Assembly (NCBI GenBank): GCA_029339505.1
Contig: JAQISU010000167.1
Span: forward strand, 1,395,001 to 1,459,000
Source of the DNA: Unio delphinus
Lineage: Eukaryota; Mollusca; Bivalvia; Unionida; Unionidae
Reading direction: 5' to 3'
Length of the DNA: 64,000 bases
Positions 22,101 to 31,986 of this stretch are shown here, piece by piece. The notes under the pieces were generated by a model. It was not told the DNA's origin. It ran no database searches and worked only from the letters and a program-made list of their open reading frames with translations. Numbering within the stretch: the first letter of the stretch is position 1; each line of letters starts with the position of its first letter. Made by a program: the position numbers and the translations under genes.

Positions 22101-22885
22101 CAAATAGAACAGCTGCAGCAGTTACTATCCCCGAACTTCAAATAACAATAGGGAGTCGGCTCCAAGACTTATGCTCCATCTACACTACCGAATTTTGGGC
22201 AAAACTAGAGGCACTGAGATTGGTAAAAGCACATAAACTCGCCAAATCGCTCATTATTAGCGACTCACTCAGTGTCCTCAAAACATTGGAATCTGGTTTC
22301 TCCAAAGGTCGTGGCAATTATCAAAAACAAGCTAGACTACTTTTCAACGATTTAGCCAACCTTAATCAAACAATTGAATTTATGTGGGTATCATCTCACA
22401 TAGACTTGTTTGGTAACGACCAAGCCGACCTCGCTGCAAAAACCAATCTCAATAACACTGAGATAGGACAAATCGAGTATTCTGTAACAGAATTGTATAG
22501 CGTCATTTCCAACAAAATTCTTAACAAATGGCAAAAACAATGGGATACCACCCATAAAGGACGCATACTTTACTCGATCCAAAAACAAGTATCCAGGAAC
22601 AACTTAAGTCCACAGGTTACAATCAAGCATCTGGAAGAAATAATCAATAGGATTAAAACAGGGAAAACACTACTTGCCGGCAGTATCGGCAAGTACCTCA
22701 AGTCCAACCAAGGAAGAATCACAACTTGCCCACGCTGCCAAAAATTAGAAGACCTATCACACGTCTTCAATGTATGCCCAACTTACAGATTGGCGAGAAA
22801 TAAACTTGCCAACTCCCTTAGAAAAGTTGGCTCAAACACCAAATACCCTTTTTTCTCTACTCTGAAAACCCAAACCCCAATTTAA
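19174..22885 (+). pseudogene. LINE ORF2: endonuclease, reverse transcriptase, RNase H, broken
   Basis: The start (IWQWNCRGL) is the opening of an APE-type endonuclease. TAA at about 19276 is followed by a jump, so the first catalytic part is deleted, while GDLNAHN and the GIDHFPI end remain. The RT core shows DLEKAFDLVW, GTPQGSVISP and FADD (about 21175). The RNase H shows IYTDGSK, TEFWAKLEAL, ISDSLSVL and GNDQADLAAK (about 22070-22440), followed by CPRC...HVFNVC. Frame breaks occur near 20530 and 20888, and there is an in-frame stop at 21632. Confidence 0.85.
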
Positions 22886-22989
22886 CTGCAGATCTGATTC
22901 TAAAGTTCCTCCGGGAAATAGATAAGATCAACAGTATATAGTATAACAATAGAACCTTCAACACCACTACCTCAACCCAAGTCCTTACC

Positions 22990-23350
22990 CCCTGACGTCG
23001 ATATAAATGGACATGCAGCCTGTACGCTGTCAAGGAAACGCATGAGGGGAGGTATCAATAATCAGTTACAACGACTGTATGCAAAGGCAAATTTATACCA
23101 ACCTACCTGCGTAACCCGGTATAGCAATACAGACAGTATTTACCATATATCGCCGTACAAACTAAAATCACCCTATATTTACCCTTCACTGCCTCATCCA
23201 AAAAAAACCCTACCCAAATGTCGACAAAATGGGCATATAGCCTGTGTGCTGTCGGGGAAACTCGGGAGAGGGGTAACAACAATCAGTCACAATGACTGTA
23301 TGCCAAGGCAAATTTTTACCAACCTACCTCAGTGACCCAGATAGCGCCAC
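22990..23350 (+). repeat. Diverged direct duplication in LINE 3' region
   Basis: About 22996-23130 and 23218-23345 share a common order of motifs (CATGCAGCCTGTACGCTGTC-like start, CAATCAGT.ACAA.GACTGTATGC, GGCAAATTT.TACCAACCTACC). They are separated by about 220 bases start to start. No coding potential. Confidence 0.5.
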
Positions 23351-23596
23351 AGAGATGGCCATCCGACAAATTGGGCTAATAGGGGTTTAAAATAAGGTAA
23401 TGAATAAGTTGAAACAACACACACTCATACCACACTACATTTCACTACCATCTCTATTATATCTATCAAACTATCTATACCTACTCTTAACCCTATACTA
23501 CTATGGCATAAATAATATCAACTTAGGTGTCAAACATAAATTAGTATAAGATGGCCTTTTTAAGCCATCAGGACTATATATAGTTAGTTTTATATT

Positions 23597-23965
23597 AAGA
23601 CCCCAAATAGTTTTATAAGGTGGCTAAAAGCCCAAAGCCATCAGCTCCCGCTACACAATGTAGCAAACTAAATATATAGTTTATTAACTAACTAAGACCC
23701 CAAATAGTTTTATAAGGTGGCTAAAAGCCCAAAGCCATCAGCTCCCGCTACACAATGTAGCAAACTAAATATATAGTTTATTAACTAACTAAGACCCCAA
23801 ATAGTTTTATAAGGTGGCTAAAAGCCCAAAGCCATCAGCTCCCGCTACACAATGTAGCATACTAAATATATAGTTTATTAACTAACTAAGACCCCAAAAA
23901 GTTTTAAAAGGTGGCTAAAAACCCAAAGCCATCAGGCCCAGCTACACAATGTAGCAAAATAAATT
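23597..23965 (+). repeat. 97-bp tandem repeat, about four copies
   Basis: Units begin with AAGACCCCAAA at 23597, 23694, 23791 and 23888, a strict 97-base period. The first three are almost identical and the fourth is diverged and partial. Each unit contains GGTGGCTAAAAGCCCAAAG and CTACACAATGTAG, a short palindromic segment. Confidence 0.85.
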
Positions 23966-24167
23966 AGAACAATTATGCCATTCTCCTCTCCTACTATATT
24001 AACAGCACAATAATGTTTTTCTATAACAAAATTGTTAGTTTACGAGACGGCACTATTTATAATTAGGACTATGGGACTAAAAGATTACCTTGGATACAGC
24101 GCCGCCCTTTCACTACGGTCACTTCCCTCCTTCGCCTCTTCCACTGCCTGCGTCCGATGGTTGATAT

Positions 24168-24325
24168 AATTTAATCAGCACAAAATTGTGCATTAAAGCG
24201 GGGGGGTGGTGGCACTATTCCACCCCCCGAACTAAATAAACAGTCCCCTTTGGGATATTAACCAGACGTAAATGCCTTTCGGCGAAAACGTCTTTAATCC
24301 TACAACAACAACAACAGTCTGGCTA
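24168..24325 (+). ncRNA. Structured RNA repeat, copy B, at 5' end of an ORF
   Basis: Homologous to 14180-14345. Helices: GCACAA/TTGTGC (about 24178-24192), GGGGGGTGG/CCACCCCCC (about 24203-24232), TCCC-CTTT-GGGA (about 24243-24254), and AGACG/CGTCT enclosing GCC-TTTC-GGC (about 24264-24291). Against copy A the outer stem has exchanged a T-A for an A-T pair and the TCCC/GGGA hairpin replaces GCACC/GGTGC, so pairing is kept while sequence changes. The ATG of the following ORF (24272) lies inside the last helix. Confidence 0.45.
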
Positions 24326-24850
24326 CCTATCGTTGACGTTTCGAGCCAAAGAAGAGAAAATCTGAGAGAGCTTCAAATGCACCTGGAGAATGCTAGATGT
24401 CTCCTGGACGAGCTGACAATGGAGGCCATAGCAGAACAGGCCAGGATTGCAAAAGAAGAAGACGAAAGAAAAAAGAAAGAAGAGGAGGAGAAGAGAAGAC
24501 CGATCTTGCCTCACCGCATGATGGTTAAAGCCTGTCGGGTGAAACCTGAGGTGAGGACGCCTTCACCACCAGAATCAGCTCGTCAAGCACAGACAGCTTC
24601 CTCTTCACTCCCAATCACAAAAGTGAATTGGGCGTAACAACCACAGTCTCAGCCGCAACAACCACAGCCTCATCCACGGTTGCGGAATAGAGGAAGACAT
24701 GAAGAGACTTTCACTATCCCTCAAACGGAAGATTGGGATAGTGAAGCCACTCATTCTCCCTCTGCGCTCCCAATCACAAGAGTGAATTGGGAGAACGATT
24801 GGAGTAGGAGATGTGTGTGCGGGGCTAGACCTGGACGATGCCAGCATTAG
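24272..24850 (+). pseudogene. Unknown ORF with charged coiled coil, one in-frame stop
   Basis: Starts MPFGENVFNPTTTTTVW and is followed by a helical, strongly charged stretch (KEEDERKKKEEEEKRR). TAA at 24635-24637 interrupts it, but the frame continues with a Gln/Pro-rich segment and ends in a Cys-containing RRCVCGARPGRC tail with TAG at 24848-24850. The peptide LPITKVNW just before the TAA recurs as LPITRVNW about 50 codons later, so the tail is probably part of the gene. A histone-type stem-loop follows 26 bases after the final stop. No family recognised; the association with the repeated RNA suggests a transposable element. Confidence 0.4.
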
Positions 24851-24876
24851 CCAGGTGCATTTTGAAATTTAAAAAA

Positions 24877-24894
24877 CAGCCCTTCTCAGGGCTG
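24877..24894 (+). promoter_or_regulatory. Histone-mRNA-type 3' stem-loop (variant)
   Basis: CAGCCCT-TCTC-AGGGCTG, a 7-bp stem and 4-base loop. It fits the histone 3' stem-loop pattern GGYYYTTYTNARRRCC except that the outer G-C pair is A-T, a compensated change, and it is followed by ACCAA. It begins 26 bases after the stop codon at 24850. Confidence 0.45.
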
Positions 24895-24984
24895 ACCAAA
24901 TACATAGAAAAGAGACTGTTCAAAATGCAAATGGTATGAGAGAGGAGTAGTGTGATTATAAACACTGACTCTTTACTGATATAA

Positions 24985-24986
<2 letters not shown>

Positions 24987-25044
<58 letters not shown>

Positions 25045-25255
25045 TTAGTAAATGGTGTGATTTTGGATAGTAAATGATATGGTTTGTTTTGGCAACTTCC
25101 CGTGTGTGTGTGTGTGTGTGTGTGGTTAGTAAATGGTGTGATTTTGGATAGTAAATTATATGGTTTGTTTTGGCAACTTCCCGTGTGTGTGTGTGTGTGG
25201 TTAGTAAATGGTGTGAGTTTGGATAGTAAATGATATGGTTTGTTTTGGCAACTTC

Positions 25256-25309
<54 letters not shown>

Positions 25310-25500
25310 TTAGTAAATGGTGTGATTTTGGATAGTAAATGATATGGATTGTTTTGGCTGCTTCCCGTGTGTGGTTCGTAAATGGTGTGATTTTGGATAG
25401 TAAGTGATATGGTTTGTTTTGGCTGCTTCCCGTGTGTGGTTAGTAAATGATGTGATTTTGGATAGTAAATAATGTTTTTTGAATAGTATATAATATGAAA
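24987..25500 (+). repeat. Compound (GT)n minisatellite
   Basis: Runs of GT alternate with an approximately 70-base unit beginning GGTTAGTAAATGGTGTGA and containing GATATGG.TTGTTTTGGC and TTCCCGTGTG. Six or seven units are visible, with the GT run length varying from a few to about 28 repeats. Confidence 0.85.
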
Positions 25501-25510
25501 AGTGAGTATA

Positions 25511-25537
25511 AGGGGTGTTTTCCTTCACGTCCGCGCT
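25511..25537 (+). repeat. 27-base element shared with 13414-13440
   Basis: AGGGGTGTTTTCC, one variable base, then TCACGTCCGCGCT. It matches 13414-13440 at 26 of 27 positions although the flanks are unrelated. It lies between the GT minisatellite and a long AT run. Probably the end of a dispersed repeat. Confidence 0.4.
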
Positions 25538-25543
25538 TGTGCT

Positions 25544-25689
<146 letters not shown>

Positions 25690-25735
25690 TCAAGTGGCTG
25701 ACATTAGAAACCATTCCACGGAATAACCATAGAAG

Positions 25736-26311
25736 ATGGCAAAAGCATCAAGTTTATTCAACAATTTAAGACACAGCTATTTCTGGATATTAGACGGGGA
25801 ATATGAAGTGGAAAAACTACATAATAAATGGAAGTTTACGAACAGTCTGGACTTTGCAAAAAGACTGAAAATAGCCAGGGTGCTCTTAAAAGGAATGCTA
25901 GAAGAAGAAGCCAAAAAGTTACGAGGCTGCATTAACCCACCCTATGTTAGAGTGGGGACATTGAAGCAAGTGATAGATATTGTCGAAAACGTCAAGTACT
26001 TTTTGGAAAATATCTTGACAGAGTACCCTCATGTCCAAAATGGTTTGGACCCGCTCAAGAAAGCTGAAGAACTGATGAGAAAGGAGCTATTAGAAGAAGT
26101 GAAGAAGATAAAAGATAACTGGAGTAAGGAGAGAAAGGACAATGAAAACCAAAAAAAGAAAGAGCACTTTGAAAGATTAAATAACAATTGAATGAAGATA
26201 CAAGAGAAGTTTAGAGCTATGGGACATCCTGACTGGAATCCCGAGGACAAAAAGAAAAAGAAAACGGGAATCATTGGTAAAATCAAATGGTGTTGGAACA
26301 GCAGAAAATAA
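25736..26311 (+). pseudogene. Orphan ORF ahead of a histone-type stem-loop, one in-frame stop
   Basis: Starts [17 protein letters not shown] at 25736. The 151-codon open frame is helical and rich in Lys/Glu, with possible coiled coil near the end (ELLEEVKKIKDNWSKE). TGA at 26189-26191 interrupts it, and the same frame continues for 39 codons to TAA at 26309-26311 (tail KKKKTGIIGKIKWCWNSRK). The second part could instead be a separate short ORF, since it begins with ATG. No family recognised. It is unlike the 24272 ORF in sequence but shares the same 3' stem-loop type and neighbourhood. Confidence 0.4.
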
Positions 26312-26328
26312 AAGAAGAAGTATCCAAA

Positions 26329-26344
26329 GGCCCTTTTCAGGGCC
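26329..26344 (+). promoter_or_regulatory. Histone-mRNA-type 3' stem-loop (consensus)
   Basis: GGCCCT-TTTC-AGGGCC, a perfect 6-bp stem with TTTC loop, preceded by CAAA and followed by ACTCA. This matches the canonical histone 3' processing stem-loop at every constrained position. A purine-rich GAAAAGA lies about 15 bases downstream, where a histone downstream element would be. It begins 17 bases after the stop codon at 26311. No histone coding sequence is near it. Confidence 0.6.
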
Positions 26345-26384
26345 ACTCATAGGCCTCGAAAAGATATTAGCTTTCTGTGCCTCT

Positions 26385-26660
26385 ATTTTCCCCCTTGCCA
26401 CTAGACAGTCCCTTATACAAATACAAATCATATTCCCTATGTTCAATTTCCCTTGACACTAGATAGGCCCAAATAGTTCTCATATTAAATTCCCCTTGAC
26501 GCTAGATAGGCCCACCATGTTCAGTTTCCCTTGACGCTAGATAGGCCCAAATAGTTCCCATGTTCAATTCCCCTTGACGCTAGATAGGCCCACCATGTTA
26601 AATTCCCCTTGTCGCTAGATGTGCCCAAACACTTTTTGACTGGATGTTCCCTTGACGCTA
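26385..26660 (+). repeat. Minisatellite with CCCTTGACGCTAGATAGGCCCA unit
   Basis: Seven or so diverged copies of a 22-base core, spaced alternately by short AT-rich linkers (CATGTT.AATT, AATAGTTC). No coding potential. Confidence 0.75.
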
Positions 26661-27169
26661 GAGTGCCCCCTATAACTACTGCTAATTCCAGTTAATCTGA
26701 ATATTTCAAGCACTGTAAGCCCAGCGAATGATTAAAATAAATAAATGTATTCCTCTCAATAGAAATAAGTAACTTCCAAGACTGTTGCGCTACTATGGAT
26801 GTATAATGTCTAATTCCACGTAATAATTCTCTTCTATGGAATATTCAATTCATTCGTAATACGACTGAAATACGCATATTCCTTCCAGAAAGAGTTGAAC
26901 TCGTGAACAAGGTTACACTAGCATACTAAAACTTGTTATGTTAGCCATTTTAGAAAGGCCAAGACCTACATTCAAACAGCGTGATGTCTACTTTATCAAT
27001 AGTACACATCAACCTTGAAACTTGAATCTACATACTATTTACAGTAATGACTCATATTTAACATGCGAACATTCGATCGAAAAGAAACTTGCTATTTAAA
27101 ATATTAATAGCTAAATAACCCGTGCGAACAATATTCAACCACTCCTGTGGCCTAGTAGTTACACACACA

Positions 27170-27247
<78 letters not shown>

Positions 27248-28133
27248 TACATACATACATACATACATACATACATACATACATACATACATACGTACGT
27301 ACGTACGTACGTACGTACATACATACATACATACACAGGCGCGTAGTATGGTAATAGAGGTTTTGTTTGATAACTGATATATTCTTCACATATAGCAATC
27401 ATCTGGCATATACGCCTGTTTGTAACATTGCATTGAAACGCATACAGATTAAAATTGCGGGTTCGCATGGGAGTGCTTGTGATGTGAGGACAGTCATATG
27501 GGTAGAAGGCTCACTATAAATATTTAAAACGCCTATTACCATACTACAGTTCAATGAAAATAAATTACTCGAACTAAACAATTGTTATAATTTTATACGG
27601 CAGCGAAATTACGAAACATGTTATACATTTTTGCATTAAATTACATTTAAATGAGACGGAAAACACGTGTGTCTAAAATAAGACAAGAAGAATTTTTTTC
27701 CTTTTAATAATTTTTTATATTAAAAAATAGTTCATACCTAGACAGAAAAATCTTTCCTTTAGATGAAGATGATATAGGATCCCATTTCAGTGACAGATCT
27801 CTAAATTATACAAGGGTATAAAATCACACCACTCAACGTCCATTACGCCCACGTAATTTCAAATATTATATTTGATATGTGATACCCAATATATCAGAAC
27901 CAGGACCTGGGCCGAGTCTATTGAATAACTGTTGAAATACAGCGAGTTCTATACGGACATAATTGAAATCGTACACTAAAAAATGCCTGTAGTTTTGACA
28001 CCCACATTAAATGGGTGGGACGGCTTGTACGGAATTATACTGTTTCGACCGGTTCATATACTAGGTCCATCACATCTGTCTTAATAAAAGATATCTAAAC
28101 TCAGATGAAATTAAAACACAAATACACACGCAT

Positions 28134-28196
<63 letters not shown>

Positions 28197-29031
28197 TACA
28201 TACATACATACATACATACATACATACATACATACATACATACATAGCTCTGCATTTACTTGTAGAAAAGTCTCTTAATAACATTTGCATGTATGACAAT
28301 GAAACTTGTTTTCATCATTCGCCTTATTACTTATTTAACTAGCACCATCAAAATTGTCGTTACAGTGACCTACTTTCCTAGTTATATCTTGCGCAGGGCC
28401 AATGCTATATGTATGTTGAGAATATTTGAGAAACAGTTTTAAAAAACAATGATGGCAGTCATAAAAACAAGAACTTAATCGGCAACATCTAAAACAAAAA
28501 CAACAAAATAGCAGCAAAATGAAAATAATTACTCTTAAGTCTATTAATATTGATTATACAGACGGCAACATTGTTTATGATAACCTAATGATGATAAGCA
28601 CCAATAATAGGTATGTGTACATTCTACTTCTGGTTTGTAGTAGTAGTAGTAGTAGTAGGAGTAGGAGGAGGAGGAGGAGGAGGAGTTTTAAGATGATGGT
28701 AATGATAATGACGATAACGACAACATAGCTTGTGCTGATGAATTTGATTTTACAAAGATGAAGAAAAAGTCGTATCCAGTTAAGAAGGAAACCATCACGA
28801 CGATTTAAAGTTTCATTAAGAAATGTAACATATGCAGTCAGAGTGAAGAACAAGTATATATATATATATATATATAGACAAACGTATAATAAAATTAGTG
28901 ATCAAAGACAATGTCTTTACATGGGAACAACCTCACCCAAAAAACACTAGATTATATCATCTGAAAAGCCTAAGAATGGATGCAAGAAAGATCAAGAAAA
29001 CGAGGACAACGATTAAACCAACTGCCAGCAA
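26661..29031. other. Gene-poor DNA with microsatellites
   Basis: No gene seen. Contains a compound (ACGC)n(AC)n(ATAC)n(GTAC)n array at 27164-27335, (AC)n(ATAC)n at 28137-28246, a TAG/AGG triplet run at 28637-28685 and a short AT run at 28856-28876. Open frames across these arrays on both strands are repeat artefacts. Confidence 0.7.
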
Positions 29032-29333
29032 TTGTTGTTGTTGTTGCTTCTGTTTTAGGGTTTAGTGCCATTTTTCAGCACACGATATGCTATACATGGC
29101 GGCCAGTATTATTGGTGGATGAAGAACCCGGGAAAACCCCCGGAAAGAACCACCGACCCACGAACAGCTACTGGCAAGCTTTCTCACATAACTACATTAG
29201 CCAAATCTTAGACTCGAACACACGCAGAAAGAGATGAGATGGCAGTGATCCGTAACAGAGAGCGCTTGAGACCACTCGGCCACTCGGGGCCCCTGGTCTC
29301 GGATTGGTAGGGACGCATGCGATTTTCTTTCCA
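29032..29333 (-). mobile_element. tRNA-derived SINE, family 1, copy 1
   Basis: Read on the minus strand, the head resembles a Ser/Leu-type tRNA with a TGGCCGAGTGGT A box and a GTTCGAGTC-type B box. A conserved body (GGTTTTCCCGGGTTCTTC, TACTGGCCGCCATGTAT) and a CAA-rich tail follow. Three further copies occur at 44247-44523, 46160-46326 and 50268-50458. Confidence 0.75.
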
Positions 29334-29546
29334 ACCGAATTTTGAAAAAGAGAAGAAGAAAAAGAAATGTCAAGAATAAAGTGGATAGAATATTTTTTCG
29401 CTAAAGATCAAAGCAATAACATATTAAAATTATATGTTATAGGATTTTTAAAAAAAATAAATGCCAGTCCCACCCAAACATTGCATTTCGCCATTTAACA
29501 TTGTATGTTATTACTTGGATCTATCGAATTTTAACACTGAATAACC

Positions 29547-29825
29547 GCTCCGGTGGCCTTGTGGTTCCAACGTCTGCCGCAGAAGCGGTAGGTTGTGGGT
29601 TCGATCCCCGGCCGAGACATACCAAGGACTTACAAAATTAGTACTAACAGCTACCTCGCTTGGCGCTCAGCATTAAGAGGTTAGTGTTAGGACTGGTCGG
29701 CCTAGTGTCAGGATAATGTGACTGGGCAAGACATCATGTTACTTGTCTGCGGCATGATGCCCCAGTGCTAGACATCACTACAAACTGTATCACTGCAGAG
29801 ATAGCGATATGACTGATTTTTTTTT
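29547..29825 (+). mobile_element. tRNA-derived SINE, family 2
   Basis: The head at 29547-29620 has a tRNA-like A box (GTGGCCTTGTGG) and a strong B box (GGTTCGATCCC). The body contains GGCGCTCAGCATTAAGAGG and CGGCCTAGTGTCAGG blocks, and the element ends in a T run. It has the structure of SINEs common in lophotrochozoans. Only one copy is seen in the window. Confidence 0.75.
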
Positions 29826-30376
29826 AAAGCTACATAAAAAATCCTAATCAAACAAATAAATAACACTGTGAGCTAGTACGGATGTCTTTGAAACTTTACC
29901 ACTATGTCCACTAAGAGTATACTAGCATTTAATATTATTGCAAATATTTGATGGTATCGGGCCGTACGGAAATTGTCATTGTGGACACAAAGGACCCCTA
30001 CGGGAATATAATATTACCGGTTTATGTGGCCCTATGGTTATTTAATTTGGATAAGACACTATAAGATAACTTGATTACTATGAGGCCCTGCGGCAATTTA
30101 GCATTAGATTCCAGTTTTCAGTTCCTTCTGAAAGGGAAACAGATGCACAGTGAAGCTATGTCCATACACATAATGGTGGCATACCTCTATACTATTTTCA
30201 TGCAATGTGAAATTAGTTTATATCTGGTATAATTAGCACAGGCACTTGATTCAGGGGGAAGCTAATCATAACACTCTCATCAGATAACACAAGGTAACTA
30301 ACTCTCGCAGGTCACATTTTGACCCCTCTAGGACTCCGTTCTAATTGTTATATCGTATCTGCGTATAATGGACATC
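29826..30376. other. Non-coding DNA
   Basis: AT-rich, no gene, RNA or repeat recognised. Confidence 0.5.
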
Positions 30377-30476
30377 ACCGTAAGCAAGAAATTTCACATC
30401 TTTCTTTCATATACTATTTAATTACCTTACTGATTTTGAAAAGCCAAAGGACAACAAACGGGTCAGAGCACATGCG

Positions 30477-30509
<33 letters not shown>

Positions 30510-30792
30510 TGTATGTATGTATGTATGTATGTATGTATGCAATGTATATATATGCAATATTTTTCACGTAGCATTTAGAATTCACCAACATTCTTTCTTT
30601 GGGGGCGAGAAAATTACATCGAAATTGATATCCCTGTCAGTTTAAAATAGCCTATTAACTGGACAAAATACATTTTTTTTTTCAAAGCTATGACCGTAAG
30701 CAAGAAATTTCACATCTTTCTTTCATATACTATTTAATTACCTTACTGATTTTGAAAAGCCAAAGGACAACAAACGGGTCAGAGCACATACG

Positions 30793-30825
<33 letters not shown>

Positions 30826-31005
30826 TGTATGTATGTATGTATGTATGTATGTATGTATGTATGTATGCAATATTTTTCACGTAGCATTTAGAATTCACCA
30901 ACATTCTTTCTTTGGGGGCGAGAAAATTACATCGAAATTGATATCCCTGTCAGTTCAAAATAGCCTATTAACTGGACAAAATACATTTTTTTTTCAAAGC
31001 TATGA
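30377..31005 (+). repeat. Tandem duplication of a ~316-base segment including (TATG)n
   Basis: 30377-30692 and 30693-31005 are almost identical, from ACCGTAAGCAAGAAATTTCA through the TATG microsatellite to CAAAGCTATGAC. They differ in TATG repeat number and a few bases, so the duplication is recent. ORFs across it are driven by the TATG run. Confidence 0.9.
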
Positions 31006-31986
31006 CTCTCTCATGTCAGAATGCCTTGTGTAATTTGTAACAGATAATCATAATATGTATTATGAAAGGCAAATTAAATAAGCCATTCTGAGAAATTTCT
31101 CAAAAACAATTTATTTTATTAATGTCCCAATCAGTGAATCGTGTCCAAATCTATTAATGATAGTTGGCAAAAATCTTCGAAATTAGTAATGATATCACAC
31201 GTTACCTATGTGACTGCACATGAGATAAATGATATTTGTCAACAGGGATGTACTGCTGCCCTTAGGGAAGGAAAGTAAAGCGTGCTTTGCGTGGCCTCAT
31301 AGCCCATGCGACAGACGATTTGCACGATTTTCACTTTTAAGCATCGCACCTGATCTCTCTCCACGGTGCAGGAGACGGGGGTCCAAAAGCCAAGACAGCA
31401 ACGGAAAGCATGTGCATTGGTACTGCACACTGTATTCAAAAGCATTTTCCCGAGCTGAGCCCCAACCATTCTTCTCTGACAGCCAACAGTAAATCGGCGT
31501 GAATTGTAAAACCGGTTCTGAAAGGCGTGTCACGCATGGATTAGTCTGTACCTCGCCAAAACATTATCATATGAAAACGATCGAACTCTTGTCTTTCCAG
31601 GCGCTTTTAACTGCGTAAATTTCACTGTGATATTCAACAAATCACCTATCCATGATGGATTTATAATAGTTCTAACATATAATGGAATGAATTCAGAGTT
31701 TTGGTGAATTGTAATAATGACTAAAGCAAGAAATGCAGCTTGTAATCACATGTTGCGACATAAGTTTAGCAGGACAATAGCCGCGGTTGGATTATTGAGC
31801 TGGGACTATTAAATTACCTGACGTCGTCATATGTGAAGTGTATAACCTAGAGACAGGAAGAGAATTTGCGGGCCTAAGGATTGGCCAAGGTGAGGCGTTA
31901 CACATGAAGATTTAAATTGTATCTTTTGCTGTGTTTGAACTAAGTTTGTTTTCTAACATAGGATATTTTAATATACTGATGTGAAA
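31006..31986 (+). other. 5' flank of the PTB-like gene
   Basis: No gene recognised. A pyrimidine-rich tract followed by ATAG at 31958-31961 could be a 3' splice site for an upstream 5'UTR exon, 25 bases before the ATG. No TATA box is evident. The upstream exon, if any, was not identified. Confidence 0.4.

Larger units (their letters stand above)
16200..22885 (+). mobile_element. I/Nimbus-like non-LTR retrotransposon, degenerate full-length copy
   Basis: Two-ORF LINE: a gag-like ORF1 with three zinc knuckles, and ORF2 with endonuclease, reverse transcriptase, RNase H and a C-terminal Cys/His motif. An RNase H domain after the RT places it in the I-related group of LINEs, to which mollusc Nimbus elements belong. 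The copy carries stops and frameshifts in both ORFs. The 5' limit is uncertain. The 3' untranslated region runs into tandem repeats after 22885. Confidence 0.8.

Noticed and set aside
27058..27468. Cys/Val/Tyr/Met and Thr/His repeat frames across ACGC/AC/ATAC arrays (also 28070, 30319, 30752, 42097, 48093)
   Set aside because: Four-base and two-base repeats stay open in several frames on both strands. They are artefacts.
29547..29620. Functional tRNA gene
   Set aside because: A and B boxes are present, but the cloverleaf is imperfect and the segment continues into a conserved non-tRNA body ending in a T run, which is the structure of a SINE.
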